From CAYMEV01 sp964389675 [NCBI: uncultured Candidatus Sumerlaeota bacterium] (GTDB taxonomy: Bacteria; CAYMEV01): DNA of 64,000 bases. Positions 25,432 through 34,406 of this stretch are shown one piece after another. Numbering within the stretch: the first letter of the stretch is position 1; each line of letters opens with the position of its first letter. Location of the stretch: positions 1 to 64,000 of the forward strand of contig CAYMEV010000001.1 of NCBI GenBank assembly GCA_964389675.1, read 5' to 3'. Both the position numbers and the translations under genes were made by a program. The notes beneath the pieces are model-generated. The model was not told the origin of the DNA. It made no database searches and saw only the letters and a program-made list of their open reading frames with translations.

Positions 25432-27558
25432 TCAATTTAACGCAAACATTGGAAGGGTCTTTCTCTCACCCGGAAAAATTTCGAAGCTGAATTCCTTTCT
25501 CTGATTGAACTGCTCCCAATGAACTGTAACTGTATAAGTTCCGGCGGCTATTTTATAATTCATAATAGGGGGTTCCTGATCAAGGAGAACTGAGTTTATA
25601 TAAACTCTGCATTTAGAAGGTGTTGCAGTAATATCGACAGATCCTGATCCAGGGGATTCAACAGTTATGTTCTCGTTTTCCCTCACAAGAAATGATTTTT
25701 CAAAGTGGAAAAATACATTTTCACCAGAAAGTTTAACAGTATATCTTCCGGGATCGAGAGCAAATGATTTATCACCTGTGACCCTGCCTTTGTTTTTTCC
25801 ATTTATCATAACACTTACCCTGTAGCCTGATCTAATAGTAATAGTACCAGGAACCGGCTTTTTTTCAAGAGGCACTGTCACTTTATTTTCTTTAAGAATA
25901 AGCTCCCTGGTCAGTTTTATATTCTTATCCTTATAACCGTCCTTTTTCATGGTCAGAGACATGGAGCTGTCATCATCAAATATAATATCCAGAGGTGTAG
26001 TACCTATTTTTTCTCCGTTTTTATAAACTTCAGCTTCAGGAGGTTCTGTATCTATTGATGACCTCAGGACCATATTATCAGTATTAAAGGCAAAAGACAG
26101 GCCGTCCTCAAGATTTTCGATATTAATGCAATTTTCAGGAATCGTGGTTATTTTCCCCTCAAGAAGGCTGAAACTACACTTAAATACATAATTTTTATTG
26201 CCTGTATCATGAAGCATTATATCAGAATTCTCAACTTTCCCGTTCATGTCCAGGTAGTACTCTCCCTCTTTCATATTGAAAGCCCCATGCAGATCAACTT
26301 CCTGTCCTTCTTTAAGATTAAATACAATTCTTTTCATATCCGGTTTTCCTGAATCATCCTGGACTGCAGCCTCCTTGTTATAAAGAAAGTCAAGCATGGA
26401 TGCATTGAAGATTTTGCCCTTATCTATAAAAAGAATATAAAACAGCGATATGATAATTACAGTGAACAGCCCGAATAAAAGATATTTAATCCTGTGCGCT
26501 TTCTTTTCCAGTTTCTGTATTTCATCAACAAAGTCCTGATGTTTATCCGACATCTTTTCATCATCAAATGAATCATGGACCTCAAAATCAACTGCAGGGT
26601 TGATAAGTACTTCATCAGGGGTGATCTCTTCCTGGGTATATACACTGTTTATCAGCTCTCCAATATTCTCTTCTGAAAAATAATATCCCTTTTTCAGGGC
26701 ATAATCATTTATATCAACAATAAGCTGTTTTGAGTTCTGGTAACGGTCTTCCCTATTCTTTGCAAGGCATTTCATCACTATCGATTCCAGGTCACTGTCA
26801 ATATATGGAACAACGCCTGAAATAGGAGGAATATCTGCCTGTTTTATCTTATAAAGCACAGTAAACTGGCTTTCGCCTACAAAAAGCCTTTTTGAAGATA
26901 ATAATTCATAAAAGATTATACCCAGGGAAAACAGATCACTCCTCTGGTCTATCTCGATACCCTCAATCTGTTCGGGGCTCAGATATCCGATTTTCCCTTT
27001 TATTTCACCGGTAGAGGTACTTCCTGTAGGCAATCCTTCAATCTTAGCAATTCCAAAATCCATGAGCTTCACCTCGCCCTTGTCAGATATCATGATATTT
27101 GACGGGGTGACATCTCTGTGTACAAGATCAAGAGGCTTTCCGTGCATATCTTTGAGAGAATGTATGTAATGCAGGGCTTTTGCTATATTCAGTACAATTC
27201 CAAGGGATATCTGTATCGGTATTCTTTTCATTCCCTTCTGCAGTTTTTCTATCAGGTCCCTGAGCGTAAAACCATTGATGAATTCCATTATCAGAAGGTA
27301 TTCATCACCGTACTTAATAAAGTCATATACCTTGCATATATTATTATGATTCAGCATAGCTGCGAGTTTTGCTTCCCTGGTGAACATTTTTATAAACCTG
27401 TTGTCAGAAGAAAATTGATGCAATATCTTCTTTATTGCTACCAGCTTTGAAAATCCTTCACTCCCCTTTTGCCTGCATAGGAACACATCAGCCATACCGC
27501 CAGTGGCGATATGCCTTATCAATTGAAACCTGGGAGGAAGCAAAACATTATCATTCAT
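25432..27558 (-). CDS. Transmembrane Ser/Thr protein kinase with PEGA domains
   Basis: 708 residues. The kinase domain (about 12-285) has GGMADVFL, VAIKK, catalytic HRDVTPSN and DFGIAK, so it should be active (HRDxxPxN with DFG). One membrane helix lies at about 357-378. The outer part contains PEGA-type repeats (about 495-560, PEAEVYKNGEKIGTTPL, and two more to the end). It opens the operon that runs to rfaE2 and has a promoter with a palindrome at the transcription start. Targets are unknown. Confidence 0.9.
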   Translation of the reverse strand: MNDNVLLPPRFQLIRHIATGGMADVFLCRQKGSEGFSKLVAIKKILHQFSSDNRFIKMFTREAKLAAMLNHNNICKVYDFIKYGDEYLLIMEFINGFTLRDLIEKLQKGMKRIPIQISLGIVLNIAKALHYIHSLKDMHGKPLDLVHRDVTPSNIMISDKGEVKLMDFGIAKIEGLPTGSTSTGEIKGKIGYLSPEQIEGIEIDQRSDLFSLGIIFYELLSSKRLFVGESQFTVLYKIKQADIPPISGVVPYIDSDLESIVMKCLAKNREDRYQNSKQLIVDINDYALKKGYYFSEENIGELINSVYTQEEITPDEVLINPAVDFEVHDSFDDEKMSDKHQDFVDEIQKLEKKAHRIKYLLFGLFTVIIISLFYILFIDKGKIFNASMLDFLYNKEAAVQDDSGKPDMKRIVFNLKEGQEVDLHGAFNMKEGEYYLDMNGKVENSDIMLHDTGNKNYVFKCSFSLLEGKITTIPENCINIENLEDGLSFAFNTDNMVLRSSIDTEPPEAEVYKNGEKIGTTPLDIIFDDDSSMSLTMKKDGYKDKNIKLTRELILKENKVTVPLEKKPVPGTITIRSGYRVSVMINGKNKGRVTGDKSFALDPGRYTVKLSGENVFFHFEKSFLVRENENITVESPGSGSVDITATPSKCRVYINSVLLDQEPPIMNYKIAAGTYTVTVHWEQFNQRKEFSFEIFPGERKTLPMFALN

Positions 27559-27616
27559 TACTTATATCCTGTTTACGTTCAATTAACTGCATTTTCTATA
27601 TTATAATGCCTGTAAA

Positions 27617-27637
27617 AATGCAAGATATATTTGCATT
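27617..27637. promoter_or_regulatory. Palindrome at the kinase promoter start site (candidate operator)
   Basis: AATGCAA, seven bases (gatatat), TTGCATT: a perfect 7-base inverted repeat. It begins inside the -10 box of the kinase promoter and covers the predicted start site, a classic repressor position. The binding protein is unknown. Confidence 0.5.
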
Positions 27638-27662
27638 ATAGCAAAAGAGAATTTTTTATCAA
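27635..27662 (-). promoter_or_regulatory. Promoter of the kinase-to-rfaE2 operon
   Basis: Minus strand TTGATA (27662-27657), 16 bases, TATAAT (27640-27635). The leader to the ATG is about 70 bases. Confidence 0.65.
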
Positions 27663-27745
27663 TTAAATACCAAGATCAAAATAGCTTAGCCCTGTCTTAT
27701 TGAATTTAATACCTGCCTGCCTGGCCAATAAATAATATAAATATA

Positions 27746-27774
27746 TTGACTTTTTTATTTATAATGATTAGAAT
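27746..27774 (+). promoter_or_regulatory. Promoter of the mglA-like operon
   Basis: TTGACT (27746-27751), 17 bases, TAGAAT (27769-27774), about 60 bases before the ATG at 27842. The 282-base space between the divergent kinase and mglA genes holds this promoter, the opposite one and an AT-rich middle. Confidence 0.65.
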
Positions 27775-27841
27775 GAAAATATTAAACAGGGTAATTTATC
27801 CTTTATAAATGTATAATATATTAAGGAATATATTTTAGGCA

Positions 27842-29260
27842 ATGGTATTTTTTAACTATTCTACCAAACTCATGGCTGCAAAGATAGTGTATTACGGCCC
27901 GGGTTTATGCGGCAAAACAACCAACCTTCAATATATCTACAATAAAACTTCCCCCAAGGCAAGGGGTGAAATGGTTTCTTTAGCAACAGAGACAGACAGG
28001 ACGCTCTTTTTTGATCTGCTGCCTCTCGATGTCGGTTCAATAGCAGGTTTTAAGGCAAGGTTCCAGCTTTACACTGTTCCAGGACAGGTTTTTTATAATT
28101 CTACAAGAAGGCTTGTGCTGAAGGGTGTAGATGCAATAGTATTTGTTGCAGACAGCCAGAAGCCCATGATGGATGCAAACATTGAAAGCTTTTCCAATAT
28201 GGTGGATAATCTTAGTTCGCATAATTTGAACATTGAGAATATTCCGTATGTCATACAGTACAATAAAAGAGACCTGCTGAATATACTGAGCATTGAGGAA
28301 CTGAATAAAAAGCTGAACAAGGATGATGTTCCCTGGTTTGAAGCCATTGCAATTACCGGCAAGGGTGTTATAGATACACTCAAAGGCATATCCAAGCTGA
28401 CAATAAAGCACCTCAGGAAAAAGGCCCAGGAACAGGTATCGACACCATCAGTAAAACCAAGTTTTACCATGGAGAGAAAGCCTCAGGAACCCCTTTCAAT
28501 CACCAAACCAAAGGAACCTGCAGTGATACACTCAGATAATGCAGCATCTCAGGATTCCCAGGTTCAGCACGGAGAAAAAAAGCTTACCCTGAAAGAGAAG
28601 CTCGACCTGCTGAAACAGAAACGTGAAACCATAAAACAGCAGGAAAGCGAAATCGAAGCCAAAGCTGAAGAGATATCAAGGCAGAGGGAAACCGAAACAG
28701 AATCCGAGATTGCAGGCAGCAGCCAGTCAGAAAATAATGACAATGCTGAATATGAATCAGAGCCGACTGAAGAAATTCATTATAATTACAGCGAGGCAGA
28801 AGACCTGCAAAGCAATCCAGGCAGTTCTGATGATATAGAAAGCTCACTTGATAATCTCAAGGAGATGCTTCTGAAGAATGAAGAGCAGGCAGACGAAGCA
28901 ACTGAGGAAGAAGAATCAGGCAATATTGACTCAATGCTGTCTTCAGTCTATTCATCTGTATTCTCTGAAAAAGATACCGAGATCAGCAGGGATACAGACC
29001 GGATGCTGAACGAATACCTGCTGTCCAATGTCCCGGATATAATTCAGGAGATTACCATAGAAAAAGAGTTTACAGTCAGCCTTGAGCCGGATATATACAA
29101 TAATCTTCAGGATGCAGAGGTTGAATTAAGTTTCCGAAATGAAAACCAGAATACTATAAAGCAGAATTTCAAACTGCAGATTTCAAAACCGCATAAAACT
29201 ATTCCGCAAAATTTGGTTCTTAACCTAAAATTTAATGTAAAAGGAGAGAAAAAAAAATGA
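27842..29260 (+). CDS. MglA-type small GTPase with long C-terminal extension
   Basis: 472 residues; typical MglA proteins have about 195. Residues 1-195 are a full GTPase with P-loop GPGLCGKTTNL, DLLPLDVGSIAGFKARFQLYTVPGQVFYN (switch regions with the PGQ) and NKRDL. Residues about 200-375 are a Glu/Gln/Ser-rich, partly coiled region. The last 80 residues (FTVSLEPDIYNNLQDAEVELSF...) look like a separate beta-rich domain. MglA proteins set cell polarity with a Roadblock partner MglB, which is not next door. It overlaps the outer-membrane gene by four bases (ATGA). Confidence 0.88.
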   Translation: MVFFNYSTKLMAAKIVYYGPGLCGKTTNLQYIYNKTSPKARGEMVSLATETDRTLFFDLLPLDVGSIAGFKARFQLYTVPGQVFYNSTRRLVLKGVDAIVFVADSQKPMMDANIESFSNMVDNLSSHNLNIENIPYVIQYNKRDLLNILSIEELNKKLNKDDVPWFEAIAITGKGVIDTLKGISKLTIKHLRKKAQEQVSTPSVKPSFTMERKPQEPLSITKPKEPAVIHSDNAASQDSQVQHGEKKLTLKEKLDLLKQKRETIKQQESEIEAKAEEISRQRETETESEIAGSSQSENNDNAEYESEPTEEIHYNYSEAEDLQSNPGSSDDIESSLDNLKEMLLKNEEQADEATEEEESGNIDSMLSSVYSSVFSEKDTEISRDTDRMLNEYLLSNVPDIIQEITIEKEFTVSLEPDIYNNLQDAEVELSFRNENQNTIKQNFKLQISKPHKTIPQNLVLNLKFNVKGEKKK

Positions 29261-29838
29261 AAAAGTTGTTTATAATCCTTCTCATTCTTTTCCCAATGAT
29301 TGTTTTCGGTTATGATTATGATTACGACGATGAGGATGATTTCCCATGGGCTGTTTCGTGGAGCATGGGATTTTCAGGCTTTGAGCAGAACAACAGGGAA
29401 GATCTGTTTCAGGATGGAGTAAATGGAGCTTTTACTGTTGAATTTCATATGCAGGAGTACTTTGCCTTCGGATTCAAGACAGGCTTCTTTTATTTCAATC
29501 ATAAGCAGAGAAGCAGCTCGGACCTCCAGCTGGGCTTTTTTAACCTTATGGCCACTTTCATCGTAAACGGCCCAAGCTCATTCAGGCCGTTTTTCTTCTT
29601 CGGCCCGGGAATGTATTCACAGGATGCTGATTCTTATTCCAGCTATGACAACGACGGTAATACAGTATATTATGATTATGACAGCAGGTATTATGGCGGT
29701 TTTACTGCCGGCGTCGGATTCGAGGTTCTGTTCAGAAGGTCTTTCGGTATCACTTCCTCTCTGTCTTATCATAAGATCTTTACCGATGATGACATAGATA
29801 TAATCGGTGGTGAATTCGGTATAAAATACTACTTCTAA
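29257..29838 (+). CDS. Outer-membrane beta-barrel protein
   Basis: 193 residues with a signal peptide (MKKLFIILLILFPMIVFG) and an Asp/Tyr-rich start of the mature chain. The rest alternates polar and aromatic residues in eight or so strands (AVSWSMGFSGFEQ, FAFGFKTGFFYFNH, GGFTAGVGFEVLF) and ends KYYF, the aromatic end used by the BAM machinery. Its start codon overlaps the mglA-like stop. Confidence 0.75.
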   Translation: MKKLFIILLILFPMIVFGYDYDYDDEDDFPWAVSWSMGFSGFEQNNREDLFQDGVNGAFTVEFHMQEYFAFGFKTGFFYFNHKQRSSSDLQLGFFNLMATFIVNGPSSFRPFFFFGPGMYSQDADSYSSYDNDGNTVYYDYDSRYYGGFTAGVGFEVLFRRSFGITSSLSYHKIFTDDDIDIIGGEFGIKYYF

Positions 29839-29842
29839 GAGA

Positions 29843-32242
29843 ATTCCAATTATTTATAATATACTGTCCTTTGCTCTAAAGCCTCTCATAAGGCATTTCA
29901 GGGATGATTTACCTGACGGGCTTCGGAAAAATGCCCTGAACATCTTTATTTTTACTGATTATTCATTTACTGATAAGATACTATTCTATTACTCATTAAG
30001 AAAAAAATACGCAGAAACCAGGACCGCATCAATAGGTTTCAGTGATATATTAAAAAGGCCATCTGTCATTTTTTCCAGAAGACGAAGGTATCAGATGCTT
30101 TTGGAAAAGGCCGTCAAAGGTGATGAAAGAACATTCTGCTATCCATATTTCTGCAGAAAGCCATGCTTTTTGGGTACCAGGCCTTTATACAGGATTGACA
30201 GGGAAAGGATACTTTCAGATATACTTCTGCCTTCATATGATTATGAAGCTTCATGCTTTCCATCAACCATCTTCCTGACAAGAAGGCCTGAAAAAAGATT
30301 CTTCCGGTTTATACAGTTCTTGTTTAATTATCCTGATTCCATTATAAGGTGTTCTCCATCTTTTGATTTCAAAGCTGACAGGGAAAATATCCTTAGCTCC
30401 CTTATCAAAATGAGGTCCAGGGCATTAAAGGAAAACAAAAAGCAGGAGCTGATAACGAAGGGCAGAAAAACTCCAGACAGGAAGAAACTTATCAACAGGT
30501 TCCTGAAAGACAAAACTGTAGTGGAGATACTTGAGAAAGGCGACTATAAAGCGAATCTCAGGGAAGCCAAAAGCATTTTTAAAAATATGGTAGCAGATTA
30601 CAGCATAACATATCTGCAGGTATTCAACAAGATCCTGACACCGCTTTATGCCTACCTCTACGATGATATTATTGTTAATAAAACAGGTGTTGAAAATATA
30701 AGGAATATAGCATCTGAATACCCGATAATATTTATTCCAAATCATAAAAGCCACATGGATTATCTGCTCCTTTCGTACTGCATGTTCAAAAATGACTTGA
30801 TATGCCCCTTGATCGCTGCAGGAGATAACTTGAATTATTTTCCCATAGGGACTGTTTTTAGAAGAGCTGGAGGATTTTTCATAAAAAGGGATTTCAGGGG
30901 CAGCTTGCTATACCCTCAGCTTTTCAGGCATTATCTTAATTATCTGATAAGGTCCAGGTCCAGTATTGAATTCTATATAGAAGGTACCAGAACCAGGACA
31001 GGCAAGCTTCTTTCTCCCAAAACGGGGCTTTTAAGGCTTCTTATTCAAGGCATGAGGGAGATTAATCAGAAAGATCTGTACATTGTTCCTGTATCGATTG
31101 AATATGACAGGGTAATTGAAGACTCCGTCCTTGTGGAGGAAGATCTTGGAATACCAAAGAAAAAAGAGGATATAGAAGGTTTATTTGATATTCATAATTT
31201 TATAAAAAAGCATTATAAAAATGTTTACATCAATCTTTCTCCTGCCATATCAGTGAAATCTTTCCTTAAGGAACAGGCAGGAGACCAGGAAAAAAGATAT
31301 ACAAAAAAAAGCTTCTCACTTCTTTCAGAAAGGATAATGGAAGATTTGTTCAGCAATATGGAAATATCAGGAAGCACACTCCTTTCTTCCGTCTTATTCT
31401 TTGAGACCAGATGGACATCAAAACCAATACTGAAATGGCGTCTGAATGAGGTGATCGATACCATCACCTATTACAGAAAAAAAGACCTGATGAAAAGATA
31501 CGGTTCACTTGACAGCTTCATAGACAGGTACATAAGCTTTTTTGAATCGCAGGATTTCATAATAAAATCAGAAAAATCCGGCAGTCTGCTCTACAAGGTA
31601 AGGTCAAAAAAGCATAATCAGATATTAAAATACTATTTTAATAATATCAGCGAGCTTCTCTTACCCAGATCATTCATAGCATTTATAATTAAGAGGCACA
31701 ATGTCACAAATTATGAGGAAATTATGGAAATGCTGAAGAACCTCGCTGTTATTTTCAGGCACAGTATAAAATTCAGGTCCATCTTCCTGGATGAGAGCAT
31801 TTTGAGGAATGTCATCGAAAATTCATATTCTGAAAATGACCTGAATGCTCCCTGCAGCAGTGTAATTTTCTGGGCAAACCTGTCAGCACATCTAAGGCTG
31901 GGATACTACTATGGAATATCAATGATAGTAAAGATCCTCAGCAGGGAGGAAGAAATAAGGCAGGGCGATCTAATAATAAGAATGATAAAGCTGGCCAACC
32001 TGTATAATAAGCTTGGTATCATAAGCCATTATAATATTATATCATCGGCAATGTTTTCAAATGTGATTGATATGCTGATAGAAGAGAAGGTGATCAGCAT
32101 ATCCAGGAACAGCGATAATCAGAATGAAAGGTTTCTTCAGATAAATACAGAAAACATGAATAAAACTGATGGGATAAAAGACAGTATCTCTCTGGAATAT
32201 GAGAGAGACAGGGATGTATTAACAAATTTTGACTGTCTGTAA
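29843..32242 (+). CDS. plsB: Glycerol-3-phosphate acyltransferase PlsB, probable AUU start
   Basis: The first step of phospholipid synthesis at the inner membrane. The active-site NHKSHMD (HX4D) and GGFFIKRDF, FYIEGTRTRTGK and IYIVPVSIEYD-type blocks are intact. The frame is open from 29825, and the translation from 29843 (IPIIYNILSFALKPLI) aligns with the E. coli PlsB start WPRIYYKLLNLPLSIL; this puts the catalytic His at residue 301 (306 in E. coli) and the length at 799 (807). No ATG, GTG or TTG occurs before 30095, so the start is probably ATT 29843, four bases after the upstream TAA, by coupled re-initiation. A start at 30095 would cut off 84 conserved residues. Confidence 0.85.
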   Translation: MPIIYNILSFALKPLIRHFRDDLPDGLRKNALNIFIFTDYSFTDKILFYYSLRKKYAETRTASIGFSDILKRPSVIFSRRRRYQMLLEKAVKGDERTFCYPYFCRKPCFLGTRPLYRIDRERILSDILLPSYDYEASCFPSTIFLTRRPEKRFFRFIQFLFNYPDSIIRCSPSFDFKADRENILSSLIKMRSRALKENKKQELITKGRKTPDRKKLINRFLKDKTVVEILEKGDYKANLREAKSIFKNMVADYSITYLQVFNKILTPLYAYLYDDIIVNKTGVENIRNIASEYPIIFIPNHKSHMDYLLLSYCMFKNDLICPLIAAGDNLNYFPIGTVFRRAGGFFIKRDFRGSLLYPQLFRHYLNYLIRSRSSIEFYIEGTRTRTGKLLSPKTGLLRLLIQGMREINQKDLYIVPVSIEYDRVIEDSVLVEEDLGIPKKKEDIEGLFDIHNFIKKHYKNVYINLSPAISVKSFLKEQAGDQEKRYTKKSFSLLSERIMEDLFSNMEISGSTLLSSVLFFETRWTSKPILKWRLNEVIDTITYYRKKDLMKRYGSLDSFIDRYISFFESQDFIIKSEKSGSLLYKVRSKKHNQILKYYFNNISELLLPRSFIAFIIKRHNVTNYEEIMEMLKNLAVIFRHSIKFRSIFLDESILRNVIENSYSENDLNAPCSSVIFWANLSAHLRLGYYYGISMIVKILSREEEIRQGDLIIRMIKLANLYNKLGIISHYNIISSAMFSNVIDMLIEEKVISISRNSDNQNERFLQINTENMNKTDGIKDSISLEYERDRDVLTNFDCL

Positions 32243-32266
32243 ATACATTGAAGGCAATATATCCTG

Positions 32267-33577
32267 ATGGATAATTATCCGGGAAACATCTCAGGGAAAA
32301 AGAAGGGTGTTCCTGTACCAACAGGAAAAGAAAAGGAAAAATGCCTCCTGGTAGCACTGGACTACCCTCAGTATGGAATAAAGGAAACAGAAAGGAACCT
32401 GGATGAATTATCAAGATTAATCCAGACAGCGGGAGGCAATCCTGTCTGCACTGTTACCCAGAAGATGAACCAGCCTGATCAGATAACATTTGTGCACAAA
32501 GGAAAACTGAATGAGATACAGGAATTAATAAGGAATAATTCCATAGATACAGTTGTGTTTGATGAAGAGCTCACATCCATACAGCTTAAGAATATCGAAA
32601 GAGAATTAAATGTTAAGATCATTGACAGGACTGAACTGATACTGACCATTTTCTCAAATAATGCAAAATCAAGACTCTCCAAACTTCAGATAGAGCTGGC
32701 CAAGCTTGAATACACTCTTCCACGACTCCAGAGGATGTGGACGCATCTTTCAAGGCAAAAGGGGGGTATAGGGCTAAAAGGCCCGGGAGAAAGGCAGATA
32801 GAACTTGACAGAAGGCTTCTCCTTAAGAGAATAACCAAAATCAAAAGGGACCTTTCAGTAATAAAACAGGGGATTGATATAAGGAGAAAGAAAAGAAGCG
32901 ATGAGTATAAGGTTTCACTCGTAGGCTATACCAACTCAGGAAAAAGCACTCTTTTATCCAAGCTTTCCTTATCATCAGTTTATGCAGAGGATAAGCTGTT
33001 CTCAACCCTTGATACTCTTATCAGGAAAGTTGGCCTTAATGAGAAAAGGCACATTCTCGTTTCAGACACTGTCGGTTTTATCAGACAGCTTCCCCACCAG
33101 CTTGTAGAATCCTTCTATGCAACATTATCCGAAGTCATCAACTCTGATATGATAATAATTGTCATAGACATATCTCAGGGTGATTTTATAAAGCGAGCAG
33201 AGATAGTTATGAATGTACTCAAGGAAATCGGTGCGGAAACAATACCCCGCATGTTTGTCCTGAACAAGATTGACCTTCTTGACGGTGAATTATTATCAAG
33301 CAGGGTCAAATCCTTTGAAGGCCATGAACATAAGCCTGTGATAATATCTGCTCTGGAGGAAAAGAATATTGAACTGCTTAAAAATGAGATCCTTGACAGC
33401 ATAAGGTCAGATGAGATTCTGCTGACCCTGAAAATTAAGGAGTACAGAAAGGATTTGATAAATCTGGTTTTCAGGTCATCAGAGGTTATTGACATAAGAC
33501 ATGTAAAGGAGCATGAAATTATTAAATGCTATGTAAAAAAGGAAAACCTCAAGGAATTGAAGAGGTTTGCCATATAG
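32267..33577 (+). CDS. hflX: Ribosome-associated GTPase HflX
   Basis: 436 residues. HflX N-domain (VFDEELTSIQLKNIERELNVKIIDRTELIL), the linker with GPGERQIELDRR, and GTPase motifs GYTNSGKSTLL, DTVGFIRQLPHQLVESF and NKIDLL. It splits stalled ribosomes. It lies 24 bases after plsB. Confidence 0.95.
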   Translation: MDNYPGNISGKKKGVPVPTGKEKEKCLLVALDYPQYGIKETERNLDELSRLIQTAGGNPVCTVTQKMNQPDQITFVHKGKLNEIQELIRNNSIDTVVFDEELTSIQLKNIERELNVKIIDRTELILTIFSNNAKSRLSKLQIELAKLEYTLPRLQRMWTHLSRQKGGIGLKGPGERQIELDRRLLLKRITKIKRDLSVIKQGIDIRRKKRSDEYKVSLVGYTNSGKSTLLSKLSLSSVYAEDKLFSTLDTLIRKVGLNEKRHILVSDTVGFIRQLPHQLVESFYATLSEVINSDMIIIVIDISQGDFIKRAEIVMNVLKEIGAETIPRMFVLNKIDLLDGELLSSRVKSFEGHEHKPVIISALEEKNIELLKNEILDSIRSDEILLTLKIKEYRKDLINLVFRSSEVIDIRHVKEHEIIKCYVKKENLKELKRFAI

Positions 33578-33589
33578 AAAATATATGTT

Positions 33590-34075
33590 TTACATCTCGT
33601 ATTTTCCGAAATCTTCGGGACTCATCTGCTCCAGGATACTCTTCAGGGCATCTTCACTTTTTTGATTATCATTAAGGTTGATAGCTGACTTTTCAAGCAC
33701 CAGAGATGAGACATAGATAGGGCTGTTAGCCCTGACAGCGATAGCTATTGCATCTGACGGGCGTGAATCAATGGTTATTTCCTTCTCGTTCTGATTCATA
33801 TAAATAGTCGCAAAGAAGGTATTATTATCAAGGTCATCGATAATAACCTTTTCTATAGATATCTCAAATTTATTAAGTATATTTTTCATGAGGTCATGGG
33901 TCATAGGACGGGGCGGTTCTATACGCTCAAGTTCACATATAATGGAATGTGCTTCAAAGATCCCTATCCATATGGGGATTATGGATTTATCATCTTCTCC
34001 CTTCAGTATGACAATGGGAGAATTTGTGGTGGGATCCAGTGCAATACCTTTAAGGACCATCTTGTGTAACATCAT
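33590..34075 (-). CDS. Bifunctional nuclease family protein (DUF151)
   Basis: 161 residues with the family core IPIWIGIFEAHSI...RPMTHDLMKN and IDSRPSDAIAIAVR. GAGGG lies six bases before the first ATG. Convergent with hflX, ending 12 bases from it. Family members have reported DNase/RNase activity. Confidence 0.9.
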   Translation of the reverse strand: MMLHKMVLKGIALDPTTNSPIVILKGEDDKSIIPIWIGIFEAHSIICELERIEPPRPMTHDLMKNILNKFEISIEKVIIDDLDNNTFFATIYMNQNEKEITIDSRPSDAIAIAVRANSPIYVSSLVLEKSAINLNDNQKSEDALKSILEQMSPEDFGKYEM

Positions 34076-34114
34076 TTAATACCCTCTTATTAAGATTTAT
34101 CTTTTCATAAATTA

Positions 34115-34142
34115 AATATATGCAGTCGGGTGTTTTTGTCAA
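34115..34142 (-). promoter_or_regulatory. Promoter of the bifunctional nuclease gene
   Basis: Minus strand TTGACA (34142-34137), 16 bases, TATATT (34120-34115); leader about 33 bases. Confidence 0.7.
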
Positions 34143-34253
34143 ACCCTTTTATAATCCATACCCTGTAGGATAATATTTTTGAACAGGTCATCATCCTTCC
34201 ATCCGGCCTTCCGGATAATAATTGACTGCAGCAAAAAGCAGAGCATTCTTTTC

Positions 34254-34281
34254 TTGACATAATGCTCTTTTCTGCTATTAT
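34254..34281 (+). promoter_or_regulatory. Promoter of the DEAD-box helicase gene
   Basis: TTGACA (34254-34259), 16 bases, TATTAT (34276-34281). The -35 box lies in the loop of AGAGCATT (34240-34247) and AATGCTCT (34261-34268), a perfect 8-base inverted repeat that could be an operator. Confidence 0.75.
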
Positions 34282-34406
34282 CCGCCTCAGAATGCCTCTG
34301 ATGGTTTTATAATCCGGAGAAAATATCGGGGAGTATTCAGATAATATTTAACCCTATATTATTAAAAAGTTAAGAATCCGGAATATTAAATCATACAGGA
34401 AGGTAT

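Larger units (their letters stand above)
34076..34406. other. Divergent intergenic region with two promoters and hairpins
   Basis: 331 bases without a gene. It holds the nuclease promoter (34115-34142), a perfect six-pair hairpin ATCCGG-cctt-CCGGAT at 34201-34216, the helicase promoter (34254-34281) inside an 8-base inverted repeat, and a leader of about 120 bases before the helicase start. The leader ends with GGAAGGT before the ATG. Confidence 0.7.

Noticed and set aside
30095-32242. PlsB beginning at the first ATG (715 residues)
   Set aside because: It would leave out 84 in-frame residues that align with the PlsB N-terminus; the upstream start fits family length and catalytic position.
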